Of a stretch of 64,000 nucleotides of DNA, positions 43,144-51,535 are shown piece by piece; the stretch's first letter is position 1; every line of letters begins with the position of its first letter. Source of the stretch: NORP110 sp051251595 (lineage in GTDB: Bacteria; Pseudomonadota; Alphaproteobacteria; Rhodobacterales; Rhodobacteraceae); contig JBPOFA010000006.1 of the NCBI GenBank assembly GCA_051251595.1, positions 62,001 to 126,000 of the forward strand, read 5' to 3'. The notes below the pieces were generated by a model, which saw only the letters and a list, made by a program, of their open reading frames with translations, did not search any database and was not told the origin of the DNA. The position numbers were made by a program, and so were the translations under genes.

Positions 43144-43578
43144 TCACATGTTAAGCTGCAAATGCGGAATGCCGTCGCGTGTTCGTTCGGCGGTCATTCC
43201 GTATTGGTCCACGGTGATTTGCACTTGGCGTCGGAAGTTTGACATGCTGTCAAAAGTGATAACATCGACCGGCGCGTCAAAGCGGATCGTTAAGGCAAAA
43301 CGGGCCCCTTCACCGATTGAACGCACGCCGATCACCTCGCCCTTAAACGGCTGTTTCAGGTAACGCCCTTCGACCCGCATCCCAAGTTGGTAGTTTGGGG
43401 CAGGTGGCCTGTTGCCAATCGCGGCGTGCAGGGTGTTCCAGTCGCGGTAGCCTCGTGCATGGGCCAGCCTTTCCAACGATTGACTGTGGGAAATCTGTTC
43501 CCCTTTTTCCGCACAGGTCTGGCGCAAGTCCCGCGCGCGGGCTTTTAGGGACTCTATTGATTCATATGTTTCTGACAT
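43144..43578 (-). CDS. Small glyoxalase-superfamily-type protein
   Basis: 144 residues from ATG 43578 (AAAGAGG upstream). The N-terminal region ESLKARARDLRQ and SHSQSLERLAHARGYRDWNTLHAAI matches the short glyoxalase-superfamily proteins (Glyoxalase_8-like) as I recall them. The rest is a beta domain without obvious metal ligands. It is divergent from the DUF3604 gene. Function unknown. Confidence 0.65.
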   Translation of the reverse strand: MSETYESIESLKARARDLRQTCAEKGEQISHSQSLERLAHARGYRDWNTLHAAIGNRPPAPNYQLGMRVEGRYLKQPFKGEVIGVRSIGEGARFALTIRFDAPVDVITFDSMSNFRRQVQITVDQYGMTAERTRDGIPHLQLNM

Positions 43579-43891
43579 CAAAAACCTCTTTCAGTGTTCA
43601 TTGCGGAAACTGATTGGGGCTCGCATTGCCAACACCCGCAGAACGGAAAGCCGGTTGAGATCGTCACATGGATTTCACCAATGGCAGCGCCAGCGAGCGG
43701 CAGGGATCCATACCCTTGCCGTCGTCTAACACATGGGGTCTGCAAGTCAACTTTAGGCAAGTCTTCAGGGCCAATGCGGCGCTGCAGACCGCTACAAAAT
43801 TAAACATTCAAATGTTTTTTTGACGGAAAGGGGGCCTGCATGCGAAGCTCGGTGCACGAAAAACGCGCGAAACGACTGCTGGGAGACGAAA
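43579..43891. other. Intergenic region between glyoxalase-like and DUF3604 genes
   Basis: A 313-base divergent spacer with no credible gene. Near its right end is a 16-base palindrome, AAACATT-CA-AATGTTT (43802-43817), followed by a T-run and TTGACG. The palindrome lies about 75 bases before the DUF3604 start and could be an operator. Confidence 0.45.
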
Positions 43892-45829
43892 ATGAACAAG
43901 ATTCTTTGCTTCACTCTATCGGCGTTAGCAACTGCCGCACTTTCGACCACCGTTTATGCTCAGGAATATCAAGCTGCCGAGGGGCAACTGAACTCTTTGT
44001 TTCCAGAGGGAAAACCATATTCGCCCTATGCAGGGCGCAACTTTCCAGAACGCCCGCTTTGGGGCGACAACCACCTTCACACGGCCCTGTCGATGGATGC
44101 CGGTGGATTTGGGAATCGGTTGGGGCTGGATCAGACCTATCGGTTCGCCAGAGGTGAAGAGGTTGTGTCGTCTTCAGGTCAGCCCGTGCGCTTGGCACGC
44201 CCGCTCGACTGGTTGGCGGTCACCGACCATTCTGATGGCATGGGGATGATCCAGGATATTCTGGCAGCATCGCCAAGTGTTACCAATTTTGAACAGGGGG
44301 CACGGTGGTCAAAGGCCATGCGCGCCGGTGGCCAAGAGGCCGTGGACGGGGCTTTGGACCTGATCACCACGTTTTCCCAAGGTGCCGTGGACCCGGTTAT
44401 GTTCGCCAACTATTCCCCGGGATCGCGCCGTTATGCGACGATCTGGGATGACGTGATTAATGCCGCCGAAGACTTTAACGATCCGGGCCGTTTCACAGCC
44501 TTCATCGGTTTTGAATGGACAAGCCTTGATGCGGGCGGGAACCTGCACCGCAACGTGATTTTCCGCGACGGGCCTGATCGCGCGCGGCAGGTTGTACCCT
44601 ACACGACTCAGGCGCCTGTTGGCAGCACGGACCCTCTGGACCTGTACAAATACCTTGAAGAATACGAGGCTAAAACAAACGGTGCCGCCATGGCCTTTGC
44701 CCATAATGGCAACCTGTCCAACGGCATTATGTTCCCTGTAGACGCGCAATACACGGGCCGGGCCATCGACGAGGAATATGTACAACAACGTGCGAAATGG
44801 GAACGCATGTACGAAGTCACCCAGATCAAAGGGGATGGAGAGGCGCATCCGTTTTTGTCGCCTAACGACGAATTCGCGGATTATGGCACATGGGATGTCG
44901 GCAATCTTGATCTGTCAGAGGCCAAGACCGACGAAATGCTGGCCGCGGAATATGCCCGGGAAGCCCTTAAAAACGGAATGGTCCTTGAGGCAAAATTCGG
45001 GACCAATCCCTATAAATTCGGAATGATTGGCGCAACAGACAGCCACACGTCGCTGTCCACGACAGAGGAAGAGAACTTTTTCGGCAAGCACGCAGGCTAT
45101 GAACCATCGCCGGAAAGGCTCAGCCACCCGTTTATGAAAAACGAAAACGGAGAGCTGTCGTCCTGGCAACAGGTCGCATCTGGTCTGACCGCTGTTTGGG
45201 CACACGAAAACACGCGCGCTTCGCTGTTTGATGCGATGGACCGCAAAGAGGTCTACGGCACCACCGGCCCCAGAATTTCGGTCCGGTTCTTTGGGGGGTA
45301 TGACTTTGCGCAATCTGATCTGCGCAGCCGAGAACCCTCTGCCATTGGCTATCTGAAAGGTGTGCCCATGGGGTCCGACTTGCGCGAGGCGCCCGAAGGC
45401 AAATCGCCCAACTTTCTGATCGCGGCGCTGCGGGATCCGATTGGTGCCAATCTGGACAGGGTCCAGATTGTCAAAGGTTGGGTCGACGCTGACGGGCAAA
45501 CCCAGGAAAAGGTTTATGACGTTGTATGGTCAGATGATCGGGCCGTGGGTGCTGACGGCAAAGTGCCACCGGTTGGTAACACGGTTGATGTTGCTTCGGC
45601 CACCTGGACCAACACCATCGGGGCGTCTGAATTTCTAACTGTTTGGGAAGACCCTGATTTCGACCCGACAGAGCGTGCCTTTTACTATGCGCGGGTTTTG
45701 GAAATTCCAACGCCGCCGTGGTATTTGTACGATGTTGTCAGATTTGGTGTCGAGATTCCCGAAGGTGCCCCAACCGCGCAACAGGAACGCGCCTATACCA
45801 GCCCGATCTGGTTTACGCCCAAAGGTTAG
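43892..45829 (+). CDS. Exported DUF3604 protein
   Basis: 645 residues with a signal peptide (LSALATAALSTTVYAQ, cleavage near residue 23). DUF3604 proteins look like secreted PHP-type metallohydrolases: WGDNHLHTALSMDAGG, WLAVTDHSDGMG, FAHNGNLSNG and GMIGATDSHTSLST supply likely metal ligands (HxH, DHSD, HN, DSH). The substrate is unknown. ATG 43892 is the start that yields a signal peptide. A hairpin with a T-run follows the gene at 45868-45895. It is flanked by unrelated genes on the other strand. Confidence 0.85.
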   Translation: MNKILCFTLSALATAALSTTVYAQEYQAAEGQLNSLFPEGKPYSPYAGRNFPERPLWGDNHLHTALSMDAGGFGNRLGLDQTYRFARGEEVVSSSGQPVRLARPLDWLAVTDHSDGMGMIQDILAASPSVTNFEQGARWSKAMRAGGQEAVDGALDLITTFSQGAVDPVMFANYSPGSRRYATIWDDVINAAEDFNDPGRFTAFIGFEWTSLDAGGNLHRNVIFRDGPDRARQVVPYTTQAPVGSTDPLDLYKYLEEYEAKTNGAAMAFAHNGNLSNGIMFPVDAQYTGRAIDEEYVQQRAKWERMYEVTQIKGDGEAHPFLSPNDEFADYGTWDVGNLDLSEAKTDEMLAAEYAREALKNGMVLEAKFGTNPYKFGMIGATDSHTSLSTTEEENFFGKHAGYEPSPERLSHPFMKNENGELSSWQQVASGLTAVWAHENTRASLFDAMDRKEVYGTTGPRISVRFFGGYDFAQSDLRSREPSAIGYLKGVPMGSDLREAPEGKSPNFLIAALRDPIGANLDRVQIVKGWVDADGQTQEKVYDVVWSDDRAVGADGKVPPVGNTVDVASATWTNTIGASEFLTVWEDPDFDPTERAFYYARVLEIPTPPWYLYDVVRFGVEIPEGAPTAQQERAYTSPIWFTPKG

Positions 45830-45867
45830 GCCCAAAGATCAAGGATTGCGGGCACCCGCAGCCCAGC

Positions 45868-45895
45868 ACGGTCGCCGTTATTCGGCGGCCGTTTT
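45868..45895 (+). terminator. Intrinsic terminator of the DUF3604 gene overlapping the purF 3' end
   Basis: ACGGTCGCCG, loop TTATT, CGGCGGCCGT, then TTT. One U-G pair aside, it is a 10-bp GC-rich stem with a T-run on the plus strand. The right arm is the end of the purF coding sequence (stop at 45880-45878), so one DNA segment serves both genes. Confidence 0.7.
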
Positions 45896-47350
45896 CAGTT
45901 GAAAGCCACCTTCGACCATATCCGCAGGCTCAACCGGGTATTCCCCAGAGAAACACGCGTCACAATATTGAGGTGAACTGTTGTCGCGGCCCTTGGCCTC
46001 GCCCACAGCGCGGTAAAGCCCGTCCAGTGAAATGAACTTTAGGCTGTCCACGCCGAGATGGGCGCACATTTCGTCCTCTGACATCTGACTGGCCAAAAGT
46101 TTGTCTTTTTCCGGCGTGTCGACGCCATAAAAACAGGGCCATGCCGTCGGGGGCGATGCGATGCGGAAGTGCACTTCTTTTGCGCCGGCATCCAAGATCA
46201 TCTGTTTGATCTTCATCGTTGTGGTGCCGCGTACAATTGAATCGTCGACCAGAATGACGCGCTTGCCTTTGATCAACGCCCGATTGACGTTCAGCTTCAG
46301 GCGCACACCCATGTTCCGGATCTGCTCTGTCGGCTCAATAAAGGTGCGTCCCATATACTGGTTGCGGATGATCCCCATGGCGTAGGGGATGCCGCATTCC
46401 TGACTAAAGCCAATCGCAGCCGGGGTGCCGCTGTCAGGAACGGGGCAAACCAAGTCGGCCTCTACTGGGGCCTCTCTGGCCAGTTCGACGCCGATTGCGC
46501 GTCGTGTTTCATAGACCGACCGACCGCCGTAAATACTGTCGGGGCGCGAGAAATATACATGCTCAAAAATGCAGAACCGCGATTTTTTGCGTTCAAACGG
46601 ATGGCTGCTTTGAACCCCGGTTTCGCTGGAAATCACAACCATTTCGCCGGGTTCGATTTCCCGCACGAAATCGGCGCCAATAATATCCAGCGCGCAAGTT
46701 TCAGAGCTAAGCACCCAGCCATCTTCGCCGATCTTCCCCAAGACCAAAGGCCGGACGCCAAGCGGGTCACGCACGCCGATCAATTTGCTGCGGGTCATGG
46801 CGACGACAGAAAACGCGCCTTCGACGCGGCGCAGGGCATCTTTCATCCGCTCTGCAATGTTGCGTTGCAAAGAGCGTGCCATCAGATGGATGATGCATTC
46901 ACTGTCCGAATGGCTTTGAAAGATCGAGCCGCGGTCAATCAGCTCTTTTCGCAGGGCCAAAGCGTTGGTGATATTCCCGTTATGGGCAATCGCCGAACCG
47001 CCCATGGAAAACTCTCCAAAAAAGGGCTGCACGTCGCGAATGGCGGTGTTGCCTTTGGACCCGGCGGTGGAATAGCGCACATGGCCAATCGCAAGCGGGC
47101 CGGGCAAGGTTTCCATCAGGCTGGCACGGGTGAAGTTGTCCCGGACATAGCCAAACCGGCGGGCAGAGTTGAACCCGGCGTCGGGGCACGAACTGACGAT
47201 TCCGCCTGCTTCTTGGCCGCGATGTTGAAGGGCGTGCAAACCCAAAGCGACAAAGTTCGCCGCATCGGTCACACCGACGACGCCAAACACGCCGCATTCT
47301 TCTTTGAGTTTGTCGTCATCGAAAGGGTGGGCGGGGGGCATCTCTCGCAT
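45878..47350 (-). CDS. purF: Amidophosphoribosyltransferase
   Basis: First committed enzyme of purine synthesis. The glutaminase nucleophile is Cys19 in KEECGVFGVVG, so an 18-residue propeptide should be removed. The PRPP motif is VILVDDSIVRGTT. Cysteines in FCIFEHVYFSRPDS, WPCFYGVDTP and YCDACFSGEYPV match the ligands of the structural [4Fe-4S] cluster of the Bacillus subtilis type, which makes the enzyme oxygen-sensitive. It has 490 residues and lies downstream of cvpA, separated from it by a strong hairpin. Confidence 0.96.
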   Translation of the reverse strand: MREMPPAHPFDDDKLKEECGVFGVVGVTDAANFVALGLHALQHRGQEAGGIVSSCPDAGFNSARRFGYVRDNFTRASLMETLPGPLAIGHVRYSTAGSKGNTAIRDVQPFFGEFSMGGSAIAHNGNITNALALRKELIDRGSIFQSHSDSECIIHLMARSLQRNIAERMKDALRRVEGAFSVVAMTRSKLIGVRDPLGVRPLVLGKIGEDGWVLSSETCALDIIGADFVREIEPGEMVVISSETGVQSSHPFERKKSRFCIFEHVYFSRPDSIYGGRSVYETRRAIGVELAREAPVEADLVCPVPDSGTPAAIGFSQECGIPYAMGIIRNQYMGRTFIEPTEQIRNMGVRLKLNVNRALIKGKRVILVDDSIVRGTTTMKIKQMILDAGAKEVHFRIASPPTAWPCFYGVDTPEKDKLLASQMSEDEMCAHLGVDSLKFISLDGLYRAVGEAKGRDNSSPQYCDACFSGEYPVEPADMVEGGFQLKTAAE

Positions 47351-47426
47351 TTTGTGCGGGGCTCCGACGTCTGTTTGCAGATAGGGATCGTTTAGACCGT
47401 TGCGGCCCCAGTGTCACGAAAGGATC

Positions 47427-47439
47427 ACAAAACTTTTGT
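47427..47439. promoter_or_regulatory. 13-base palindrome upstream of purF
   Basis: ACAAAA-C-TTTTGT, about 77 bases before the purF ATG, in the region where a purF promoter would lie. It could be an operator. No purine regulator is known to me for this group, so the meaning is open. Confidence 0.3.
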
Positions 47440-47489
47440 AATGAATCGCCGTTTTTTTGCCGCGCCCCGTCCAGATGGACCCAAAACGC

Positions 47490-47518
47490 AATGAGCGCCT
47501 GAAAATCAAGCGCTCATT
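47490..47518 (-). terminator. Terminator hairpin between cvpA and purF
   Basis: AATGAGCGC and GCGCTCATT form a 9-bp stem, with an inner TGA/TCA pair and a short loop. On the minus strand it is followed by GCGTTTTGG, a short T-run, 30 bases after the cvpA stop. It suggests that purF is also transcribed from its own promoter. Confidence 0.6.
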
Positions 47519-47549
47519 TGAGTTGAATTATCGCGATGTGAAGAATCGA

Positions 47550-48134
47550 TTACTGAACCGTGGTTGGTTCTGGTGTCGGTGTTGCGCCGCAAGTGCCGAC
47601 CAGTTCTTCATAGCGGGCAACGATCCAGCCCGGCGCATCCTCTGGGATCGAATCGTTCAGGTTTTGCTGAACGCTTGCGAAGATCTTGTTGGTACGCGAA
47701 TCGTCGATCATTGGGATGGATTCGTCCAGAACCACGCGGTCGTAGACGACCAAAGCGATGGCCACCAAAAGCAGCCCGCGCGCGACGCCGAACAAAAAGC
47801 CCAAGCCCTGGTCCAGCCCGCCAAGCGCAGAACGCTGCACGGCTGACGAAAACAACGGCGTGAAGATCGAAACAACCACAAGCGACAGACCAAAGACGGC
47901 CGCAAAGGCCGCGATTATGCTCAGCTCGCAGCTTTCGCCCAAAAATTCGTTGATGACCGGTATCTCGCGGATCAAGGGTTCGACGCGCGGCGCAAAAATA
48001 AACGCCAGAACGGCCGCCGCGATCCAACCGGCAATTGACATCGCTTCGCGGACAAAGCCGCGCGAATAAGCCAATATCGCCGAAACCACGATGACCAGTG
48101 CGACACCGCCGTCCACGATTGTGAAACTTTCCAT
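47550..48134 (-). CDS. cvpA: CvpA family membrane protein
   Basis: 194 residues with four hydrophobic segments and an opening of the CvpA type (FTIVDGGVALVIVVSAILAYSRGFVREAMSIAGW). CvpA was named for colicin V production; its real role is linked to envelope homeostasis. The gene precedes purF, the classic arrangement in E. coli. radA is 19 bases to its right on the same strand. Confidence 0.92.
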   Translation of the reverse strand: MESFTIVDGGVALVIVVSAILAYSRGFVREAMSIAGWIAAAVLAFIFAPRVEPLIREIPVINEFLGESCELSIIAAFAAVFGLSLVVVSIFTPLFSSAVQRSALGGLDQGLGFLFGVARGLLLVAIALVVYDRVVLDESIPMIDDSRTNKIFASVQQNLNDSIPEDAPGWIVARYEELVGTCGATPTPEPTTVQ

Positions 48135-48153
48135 GCTCTACTCCTCGCGCATG

Positions 48154-49518
48154 TTAACCCGCGCCGAAAATCTCGCCTACAAAACTCGTCAGATCTGGCA
48201 TTTGCCGCAATCCGGCACCATCATCCGAGCCTATTTTGCTTCTTGCCGGAGCAATAGCCTGCGAAAAGCCCAGTTTTCGGGCCTCTTTAAGGCGATTTTC
48301 TGTCTGCCCAACAGGTCGCAATGCCCCTGATAGGCTAATTTCTCCGAAAACCACAGTGTCCACAGGCAATGCTGCGTCTTCTCTGGCTGAAAGTAGCGCT
48401 GCCGCAACAGCCAAATCCGCTGCGGGTTCGCTGACTTTGATGCCGCCAGCAACGTTCAGATAAACATCCAACCCAGAAAACGGGATGCCGCACCGGGATT
48501 CGAGCACGGCCAGAATCATGGCCAATCTGCTGCCGTCCCACCCGACGACCGTTCTGCGCGGCTGGCTGTGCGGGGACGGGGCCACAAGGGCTTGGAATTC
48601 CACCAAAACCGGACGGGTCCCTTCGATTCCGGCAAAGACCACAGCCCCTGGTGCGGGTTTGTCACGTTCGGACAGGAACAGGGCAGAGGGGTTGGTGACT
48701 TCTGCCAGACCTTGACCGGTCATTTCAAACACGCCGATTTCGTCGGCGGGGCCAAATCGGTTTTTCACGGCGCGCAAAATGCGGAATTGGTGGCCACGTT
48801 CCCCTTCGAAATAAAGGACCGTGTCGACCATATGTTCGATAACACGCGGGCCTGCGATCTGCCCGTCTTTGGTGACATGGCCGACCAGAACAACCGAAAT
48901 GCCCTTTTGCTTGGCGAATGTCGTCAGCTCATGTGCGGCAGAGCGTACCTGAGACACGGATCCCGGCGCACTTGGGACATTGTCGGCCCACATGGTCTGG
49001 ATCGAATCGATGATAACGACGTCCGGTCTTTCCTTGTCCAAGGTTGTCAAAATGTTGCGCAGGTTCGTTTCTGCGGCCAAGAGCACATTTGCCTCGCCCA
49101 ATCCCAAGCGCTGTGCGCGCATGCGGACCTGTGCGCTCGATTCCTCGCCAGAGACGTAAATGATCTTTTGTCCAACCCCGGCGAAACTGGCGGCGGCTTG
49201 CAACAAAAGTGTGGATTTCCCGATGCCGGGATCCCCCCCAACCAACAGCGCCGAGGACGGAACCAGTCCGCCGCCCAGGACCCTGTCAAGTTCGCCGATG
49301 CCCGAATGGATGCGGGCGGGGGGCTCCTCTTCGGTGCTGAGATCGGTCAATACGACAGAGTTACCCCTTTGGGACCCGATGGAGGTTTTAGAGGGGCCCG
49401 TTGCCAAGGGCACGTCTTCGACAATCGTGTTCCATGCACCGCAGCCTTCGCATCTGCCGGTCCATTTTGAATGGACCGTCGCGCAGGACGTGCAGGAAAA
49501 GGTCGGAGATTTCGCCAT
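48154..49518 (-). CDS. radA: DNA repair protein RadA
   Basis: RecA-like, hexameric helicase that promotes branch migration in recombination. The N-terminal zinc finger has Cys9, Cys12, Cys23 and Cys26. Walker A is GGDPGIGKSTLLLQ (Lys101) and the RadA hallmark KNRFG is in AVKNRFGPADEIGVF; the C-terminus is the Lon-like domain. 454 residues from ATG 49518; the frame continues to 49581 without family similarity. Upstream of cvpA. Confidence 0.95.
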   Translation of the reverse strand: MAKSPTFSCTSCATVHSKWTGRCEGCGAWNTIVEDVPLATGPSKTSIGSQRGNSVVLTDLSTEEEPPARIHSGIGELDRVLGGGLVPSSALLVGGDPGIGKSTLLLQAAASFAGVGQKIIYVSGEESSAQVRMRAQRLGLGEANVLLAAETNLRNILTTLDKERPDVVIIDSIQTMWADNVPSAPGSVSQVRSAAHELTTFAKQKGISVVLVGHVTKDGQIAGPRVIEHMVDTVLYFEGERGHQFRILRAVKNRFGPADEIGVFEMTGQGLAEVTNPSALFLSERDKPAPGAVVFAGIEGTRPVLVEFQALVAPSPHSQPRRTVVGWDGSRLAMILAVLESRCGIPFSGLDVYLNVAGGIKVSEPAADLAVAAALLSAREDAALPVDTVVFGEISLSGALRPVGQTENRLKEARKLGFSQAIAPARSKIGSDDGAGLRQMPDLTSFVGEIFGAG

Positions 49519-49520
49519 GT

Positions 49521-49838
49521 TTATACCGCCCCAAAGGGAATGCCAGAAGCAAGAAGCGCCCCGGTGATGAATGGAACGCATACCAACCAGCGTTGGCTGT
49601 GTTTTTCAAGCAGCATTACAGCCAGAGAGGTTAAGATCATGACAATTCCAAACAACATGCCATAGCCTGCTGCCCCTAAACCCAGACAGATCGCCCCGCC
49701 CAGCATCGCAGCGACAAGAAGCACGTGAACAAGACGCAATGCCCCGCTGCCGTGCAGAACGCGTGACACGGACCAAGCCGCAGCTGCAAGGATAAAGCAA
49801 ACGACGATGGCGCCAGAGACATAGACAGACCAGGTCAC
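49521..49838 (-). CDS. Small four-helix membrane protein
   Basis: 105 residues, nearly all hydrophobic, in three or four transmembrane helices (about 5-25, 36-58, 60-78 and 84-102). No motif I recognise. Its start overlaps the stop of the pqiA-like gene by 4 bases, and its stop lies 2 bases before the radA start, so it is coupled on both sides. Confidence 0.6.
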   Translation of the reverse strand: MTWSVYVSGAIVVCFILAAAAWSVSRVLHGSGALRLVHVLLVAAMLGGAICLGLGAAGYGMLFGIVMILTSLAVMLLEKHSQRWLVCVPFITGALLASGIPFGAV

Positions 49839-50272
49839 TTTTTCGTGCTCAGCGCGGAAATCAGGATGGATGCCAATATACAGGCTGTGAACAGGTAAAG
49901 CCCCCAGGCGGTTTCAACCTTGCCAAATCCAACGCCTTTGACGACGACGACGTAGATCGCGATCAAGAATACATCCGCCATGGCGAATTTTCCGATGATG
50001 CCAAGGGCAGGGATAAGTCGGGGGCTGGCCAGCCGAAAATGGACGAGGGCCAGACCGATTGTTTTCAGGTAGGGCGCAAAGATCGCGAAAAGCGTCACCA
50101 GCAAGGCCAGGAAGACGTCGGTTTTCCACAAGGATTGCAGACCGGAAATGACCGAAATTTCAGACAGTTTGAACAGCGGCAATATCCCAGCCCGAAGCAG
50201 TGGCGCAAACCAAGCAATTGGAAACAAGATCAACAACGACAGATTCGCGTAACGTAGCCACATGTTTTTCAC
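49835..50272 (-). CDS. PqiA-like membrane protein, single-domain form
   Basis: 145 residues with four transmembrane helices and the PqiA-type layout: LFPIAWFAPLLRAGILP, then ISVISGLQSLWK, ALLVTLFAIFAPYLKTIGL and KFAMADVFLIAIYVVVVKG. E. coli PqiA is about 417 residues with two such domains and CxxC zinc motifs; this protein has one domain and no cysteine. PqiA works with MCE proteins in lipid traffic across the envelope. Nearby mlaE and mlaF belong to the same kind of pathway. Confidence 0.7.
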   Translation of the reverse strand: MKNMWLRYANLSLLILFPIAWFAPLLRAGILPLFKLSEISVISGLQSLWKTDVFLALLVTLFAIFAPYLKTIGLALVHFRLASPRLIPALGIIGKFAMADVFLIAIYVVVVKGVGFGKVETAWGLYLFTACILASILISALSTKK

Positions 50273-50327
50273 TTAAAGTGAAAGGCTTTGCATTCCAAGG
50301 GGTGGTGGAAAAGTTCGCTCTTCTAAA

Positions 50328-50654
50328 CTAGTAGGAAACGTAACGCTTATGCCGCCCCAGGCGTCGGATTGCGACCCGGCCCCAAAGGCACGCCCATGAA
50401 ACGACAATCGCAAAACCAAGTGCAAAGTTGACGGAAAGTTGTGCCGCGACGATGTCGCGCCAGACGGAAGCAACATAGATCAGGTTCAGGATCAGGGGCA
50501 CACAGCAAAGCGCTAAGATCAAAACCCTTAGGGGCACACTAAAGCCAAATAGCGGTCTGCGCATTCGTTTGACAGCAGCGACAATCAAGGACATCGGTGG
50601 CATGACCAACAGCAAGACAACAAAAAAGATATAGACCGGCAATAGTGCTGACAT
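50328..50654 (-). CDS. Hypothetical small membrane protein
   Basis: 108 residues with an N-terminal helix (about 6-27), two more (43-65 and 76-93) and a basic tail RRLGRHKRY. No motif recognised. It lies 55 bases before the pqiA-like gene on the same strand and 134 bases after mlaF. Probable membrane partner of its neighbours, but only by position. Confidence 0.5.
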   Translation of the reverse strand: MSALLPVYIFFVVLLLVMPPMSLIVAAVKRMRRPLFGFSVPLRVLILALCCVPLILNLIYVASVWRDIVAAQLSVNFALGFAIVVSWACLWGRVAIRRLGRHKRYVSY

Positions 50655-50788
50655 TTGAAAGCCCCCACGGCAATGTCTTGTAAATAGCTCTATTTCATCG
50701 AAAAGTCAAAACATCAGGCGCGCCAAAGCGTTTGGTTTAGGGGGCAGCGCCGTTTGGGCGCATGTCTGCTTGAAGGTGTGGCGAAAAG

Positions 50789-51535
50789 TTAGCGTACCGC
50801 TTCGATTGGTCCTTCGGCGCGACCGTGGATGAATTGATCGAGATAGGGATCGCCGCTGTTGTCCAATTCAGAGATGGGGCCGGTCCATTTGATGACGCCA
50901 TCATGCAGCATCGCGACCTTGTCAGCAATTGCGCGGACGGATGACATATCATGCGTGATTGTCATCGCCGTTGCGCCCATTTCCACAACGATTTCCCGGA
51001 TCAATTCGTTGATCACGCCGGCCATGATCGGGTCGAGCCCAGTTGTTGGTTCATCAAAGAAAATGATCTCTGGCTCTGCCGCGATGGCGCGGGCAAGGCC
51101 GACTCGTTTTTGCATTCCGCCGGACAATTCGGCAGGAAAGCGGTCGGCGACGTCCGGTTTCAGACCAACCCGGCGCAGCTTTTCGATCGCAATTTCGCGG
51201 GCTTCTGCATGGGGGCGCTTCAACGAGCCGCGCAACAGGCGGAAGGCGACGTTTTGCCAGACGGACAGGCTGTCAAACAAGGCCCCGCCTTGGAACAACA
51301 TGCCAAACCGGGCCAGAAACGCATCCCGTTCAGCGCGTTCGACGTCCTCACCATCTAGGGTGATGACGCCGCTGTCCGGTTTCACAAGTCCCAATATGCT
51401 TTTGAGACAAACGGATTTTCCCGTGCCAGAGCCGCCAATGATGACCATGCTTTCGCCACTGGGAATCGTCAGATTGACCCCGCGCAAAACCTGGTTGCTG
51501 CCAAATGATTTATGAACGTCGCGAAGCTCTATCAT
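50789..51535 (-). CDS. mlaF: Lipid ABC transporter ATP-binding protein MlaF
   Basis: ATPase of the MlaFEDB complex that moves phospholipids between the inner and outer membrane. Walker A is IIGGSGTGKSV (Lys40), signature LSGGMQKRVGLARAIA, Walker B IIFFDEPTTGLDP. The combination GGSGTGKS with SGGMQKRV is typical for the Mla branch. 248 residues, 4-base overlap with mlaE. The partner genes mlaD, mlaC and mlaB are not in this window. Confidence 0.9.
   Translation of the reverse strand: MIELRDVHKSFGSNQVLRGVNLTIPSGESMVIIGGSGTGKSVCLKSILGLVKPDSGVITLDGEDVERAERDAFLARFGMLFQGGALFDSLSVWQNVAFRLLRGSLKRPHAEAREIAIEKLRRVGLKPDVADRFPAELSGGMQKRVGLARAIAAEPEIIFFDEPTTGLDPIMAGVINELIREIVVEMGATAMTITHDMSSVRAIADKVAMLHDGVIKWTGPISELDNSGDPYLDQFIHGRAEGPIEAVR

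Noticed and set aside
46559..47395. 278-codon plus-strand frame over purF
   Set aside because: Antisense to the glutaminase domain of purF; no independent evidence.
48568..49470. 300-codon plus-strand frame over radA
   Set aside because: Antisense shadow; RadA zinc finger and Walker A are clear on the minus strand.
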